Assembly: GCA_027030435.1 (NCBI GenBank)
Contig: JALVEX010000083.1
Location: forward strand, 1-15,327
Direction: 5' to 3'
DNA from: Paracoccaceae bacterium
GTDB taxonomy: Bacteria; Pseudomonadota; Alphaproteobacteria; Rhodobacterales; Rhodobacteraceae
Length of the DNA: 15,327 nucleotides
Positions 13,294-15,327 of the stretch are shown piece after piece. Position 1 is the stretch's first letter. Each line of letters begins with the position of its first letter. A model generated the notes under the pieces. It was not told the origin of the DNA. It made no database searches and worked only from the letters and a program-made list of their open reading frames with translations. The position numbers and the translations under genes are program-made.

Positions 13294-15075
13294 TCAGCGC
13301 CGGTGCATGGCGCCGCTGACGCCGGTTTCGGCATCGGTGAGGCGCAGCCGCCCTTCCGAACATTCGTAGCGATAGATCTTTTCCTTCCAGGAGGCATCGG
13401 CGGGCATGTTCCTGCGGGTCGTGCGGCTGCGCCCGCCCGCGCTTACGGTGGTCGTGATTTTCACCCCCTGCGGACAGAGCAGCAGGCGGCCGCCGGATGT
13501 GGCCCAGCGCGCCGTGCCCCGGGCCTGTGTCTCGGCTTTCATGGCGCGAGCCGCGCCGCTGATTTTCATGTCCGTGGTGACGATGCCGTTTTCCGGGGAA
13601 AAGGTGATGATCGGATCGCCGATTTTCAGCCTGCCCCCTGCCGCGCGCGCCCTGGCCGCCAGCGCGTCCATCCGCCGGCGCAGATCGCGGGTAATCACCC
13701 TTTCCGTATCCTCCCAGACCCCGGCGAGGCAGGGATCGCGGCTTTCGGTAATGTTCTTGCATGAGAGCTTGCAGGGATCCCCTTTCTTGCGCGCCTTCAA
13801 TACGAAGGGCGGCGAGCCTTCGGCGCTGCCGAATCCGACGAGGGCGAAATCGCGCTCCTCCTCGCAGGGCACGGAAAGGGAAAGCGGGCTGCCTGCTGCG
13901 CTGATCTCCTTCCATTCGGGGGCGGGATCGCCGCCCCCTTCCGGCATGGGGGCGAGATACATGGCGCCTTCGGATCCGGTGGAAAGCTCCCAGTCGCCGG
14001 GATGGAGGGTGATGCGGTAGCGCTCGAGCGCCCCGGTGCGGCGGCGAAAACGGTAATCCCGCGCGTCTCCGATCTCGGGCAGGCTGATATTGGTAACGCG
14101 CAGGCGCGCGCGCGGGCGCGGATCCACGGGCACCCGATCCGAAACCTTTATCTGATAGGCCGAATAGGCGCGCGCGAAGCTGCTCCACTCCTCGGGCGTC
14201 AGCAGCCCGGCAATGGTGCGGGCGTCATGCCGGCCTTCGGGCATGCGCCTCAGAAGCTGCATGACCGCCCGGGCGTTGCCATGCTCGTTGGCATACCAGG
14301 CGAAGAAGGGCCAGAGCGAATAGGGGAACCTGTTCAGCGTTTTGCGATGGCTCTCGCGCTCGAACTTGTTGACAGATTTGGAATAGGTCTCGACCACGGT
14401 AAGAGGCTGCGCGATATGGGCGAACCAATGCGCTGAGCTTTCGATCCACCAGTCTTCCGATTCCGTCGTCCGATCCAAGTCGCGGACGCTGTAATTCTGC
14501 ACGCAGTGAAAGAGCTCGTGGGACATGACGAAGCCAAGCGCGCCATCCTCGCCGAGCAGGCTGAGGGCGTTGGGCAGGATCACGAGATAGCAATCGCCGT
14601 CAATGTAATCCGCAAATGCGTCGGCCTCCGGATATCGCCGGAGATTGGTGCTCGAAAGGATCACGAAAACCTTCTTGCGCTCAAAGAGAGGGGTGCCCCG
14701 AGGCCGTTCGCGCCCGGTTATGCGGGAATCACTTCCGAGCTTCACAAGCGCGGCGTCGGCGATCAGCAGCCCCTTTTGCACCTGGTCGATCCAGAGCCTC
14801 AGCCGGGCCGGATCGGTGCGCGCGGCATGGCGGAGCTCGACCGCGATTTCATAGGGGACGCCGCTTTCGGGCAGGGTGCCTCGCCCGGCCTCTTCGCACA
14901 TGCGCCGGGCGATGGTTTGCACATCGTCCGGCCCGCCGCGATGATAGCGCTCATACACTCTTTCATTGCAGCGTGTGGCCGTGGATTGCGCCTCGATGCG
15001 GGCGGGAATGGCGGCGAGGAGGAAGAGGAGAAGAGCTGAGAAGGCGGCGAGGGTGAGGGGATCTTTTCTGGTCAT
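13294..15075 (-). CDS. Putative secreted gluzincin-type zinc metallopeptidase, unclassified
   Basis: 593 residues. A Sec signal peptide spans about 1-29 (hydrophobic core FSALLLFLLAAIP, cleavage after IEA). HELFH (His186, Glu187, His190), then Glu212 in WWIESSAHWFAH 22 residues later, form the HExxH...E zinc-and-catalysis signature of gluzincins, with a further His216/His220 pair. The segment before it (KVFVILSSTN...DCYLVILPNALSLL) suits the beta-strands leading to the active-site helix. About 310-430 looks beta-rich. The last 150 residues start at SCKNITESRDPCLAGVWED and resemble a small cysteine-containing beta-barrel domain; about eight cysteines in the second half fit an exported, disulfide-bonded protein. 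I cannot assign a MEROPS family or substrate. The start is set by the signal peptide; no good ribosome site precedes it. It is convergent with rpmG, with 177 bases between. Confidence 0.72.
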   Translation of the reverse strand: MTRKDPLTLAAFSALLLFLLAAIPARIEAQSTATRCNERVYERYHRGGPDDVQTIARRMCEEAGRGTLPESGVPYEIAVELRHAARTDPARLRLWIDQVQKGLLIADAALVKLGSDSRITGRERPRGTPLFERKKVFVILSSTNLRRYPEADAFADYIDGDCYLVILPNALSLLGEDGALGFVMSHELFHCVQNYSVRDLDRTTESEDWWIESSAHWFAHIAQPLTVVETYSKSVNKFERESHRKTLNRFPYSLWPFFAWYANEHGNARAVMQLLRRMPEGRHDARTIAGLLTPEEWSSFARAYSAYQIKVSDRVPVDPRPRARLRVTNISLPEIGDARDYRFRRRTGALERYRITLHPGDWELSTGSEGAMYLAPMPEGGGDPAPEWKEISAAGSPLSLSVPCEEERDFALVGFGSAEGSPPFVLKARKKGDPCKLSCKNITESRDPCLAGVWEDTERVITRDLRRRMDALAARARAAGGRLKIGDPIITFSPENGIVTTDMKISGAARAMKAETQARGTARWATSGGRLLLCPQGVKITTTVSAGGRSRTTRRNMPADASWKEKIYRYECSEGRLRLTDAETGVSGAMHRR

Positions 15076-15157
15076 GTCGTCAAGGAAAAGGCAGATGAAA
15101 ATTGCGGATCACGTCCAATATGCGGCGAAACTAGCACCAAAAGCGCGGGCCGCCAAA

Positions 15158-15189
15158 TGAAAAGGCCCGCAGCGGAAAGCTGCGGGCCT
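15158..15189 (-). terminator. Rho-independent terminator of the Bax inhibitor-1 family gene
   Basis: On the minus strand AGGCCCGCAGC pairs perfectly with GCTGCGGGCCT (plus-strand arms 15179-15189 and 15163-15173; loop 15174-15178) and is followed by TTTCAT, giving an 11-bp stem and four T. It lies 40 bases past the stop of the gene entering from the right and separates it from the peptidase gene. Confidence 0.85.
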
Positions 15190-15228
15190 GATGCTTTTCG
15201 GATCATGTGATCCTGCTTAATCCCGATG

Positions 15229-15327
15229 TCAATCCCGGCTGCCGAGGAACTGGAGCAGGAACATGAACATGTTCACGAAATCGAGGTAGAGATTGAGCGC
15301 GCCCATGATCGCGGCCTTGCCGATCCA
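15229..15327 (-). CDS. Bax inhibitor-1/YccA family membrane protein, C-terminal fragment cut by window edge
   Basis: Only the last 32 codons and stop are present: WIGKAAIMGALNLYLDFVNM, then FMFLLQFLGSRD. The ALNLYLDFVNMFMFLLQFLG pattern is the conserved last membrane helix and tail of prokaryotic Bax inhibitor-1/YccA (UPF0005) proteins, in which an acidic residue in the final helix contributes to the pH- and calcium-sensitive core in the studied BsYetJ homologue. The rest of the gene is beyond base 15327. It ends 40 bases before a clear terminator, so it is probably not cotranscribed with the peptidase gene. Confidence 0.85.
   Translation of the reverse strand, partial: WIGKAAIMGALNLYLDFVNMFMFLLQFLGSRD

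Noticed and set aside
13109..14188. 359-codon minus-strand frame overlapping the peptidase gene
   Set aside because: Out-of-frame, Arg-rich shadow of the C-terminal half of the secreted metallopeptidase, with no ribosome site or motif.
1..15327. CRISPR array, tRNA genes, insertion sequences, toxin-antitoxin or phage genes
   Set aside because: No regularly spaced repeats, tRNA-like cloverleaf, transposase or integrase motifs, or short paired toxin-antitoxin frames were recognised by eye.

Overview
The window is GC-rich, densely coded chromosomal DNA from an alphaproteobacterium, most likely of the Rhodobacterales/Rhodobacteraceae type. Supporting this are a fabB-fabI pair, gatC-gatA without gatB, a zinc-free 55-residue L33, a type A RNase P RNA, and a glycosyltransferase-like family that I know only from Rhodobacteraceae. 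Nearly every gene is housekeeping or a conserved accessory gene. I see no IS element, integrase, CRISPR array, tRNA or phage gene, and no gene-free stretch longer than about 190 bases.

Layout. Bases 1-1874 hold the 3' part of fabB followed by fabI (type II fatty-acid synthesis, plus strand), closed by a strong bidirectional hairpin terminator. Bases 2006-4576 hold two minus-strand genes: an exported UshA-like 5'-nucleotidase/metallophosphatase with unusual metal-site residues, and a glycosyltransferase-2-like protein. The tRNA methylthiotransferase gene miaB (4711-6021) is divergent from the latter. It converges, across a region with two tandem GC-rich hairpins, on a UPF0173 metal-dependent hydrolase (6205-6900, minus).

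Bases 7066-10316 look like one plus-strand unit: gatC, gatA, a small lipoprotein with an Excalibur-like C-terminal motif, and an AmpD/AmiD-type peptidoglycan amidase. The RNase P RNA gene rnpB (about 10348-10753) follows. Its predicted promoter begins inside the stop codon of the amidase gene. Next come a CcdA-like two-cysteine membrane protein and an MFS transporter, joined by an ATGA overlap, and then rpmG with its own promoter and terminator.

The right end is on the minus strand: a 593-residue secreted protein with a gluzincin-type HExxH...E zinc-peptidase signature and no family I can name, then a terminator, then the C-terminal 32 residues of a Bax inhibitor-1/YccA-family membrane protein cut by the window edge.

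Functional links. fabB/fabI act in fatty-acid elongation. gatCA (with gatB elsewhere), miaB, rnpB and rpmG all serve translation and tRNA maturation. The nucleotidase, lipoprotein, amidase and putative peptidase are envelope, periplasmic or wall-recycling functions. I found no convincing novel multi-gene system. The best leads are the unclassified secreted metallopeptidase, the nucleotidase with altered metal ligands, and the tight CcdA-like/MFS pair.
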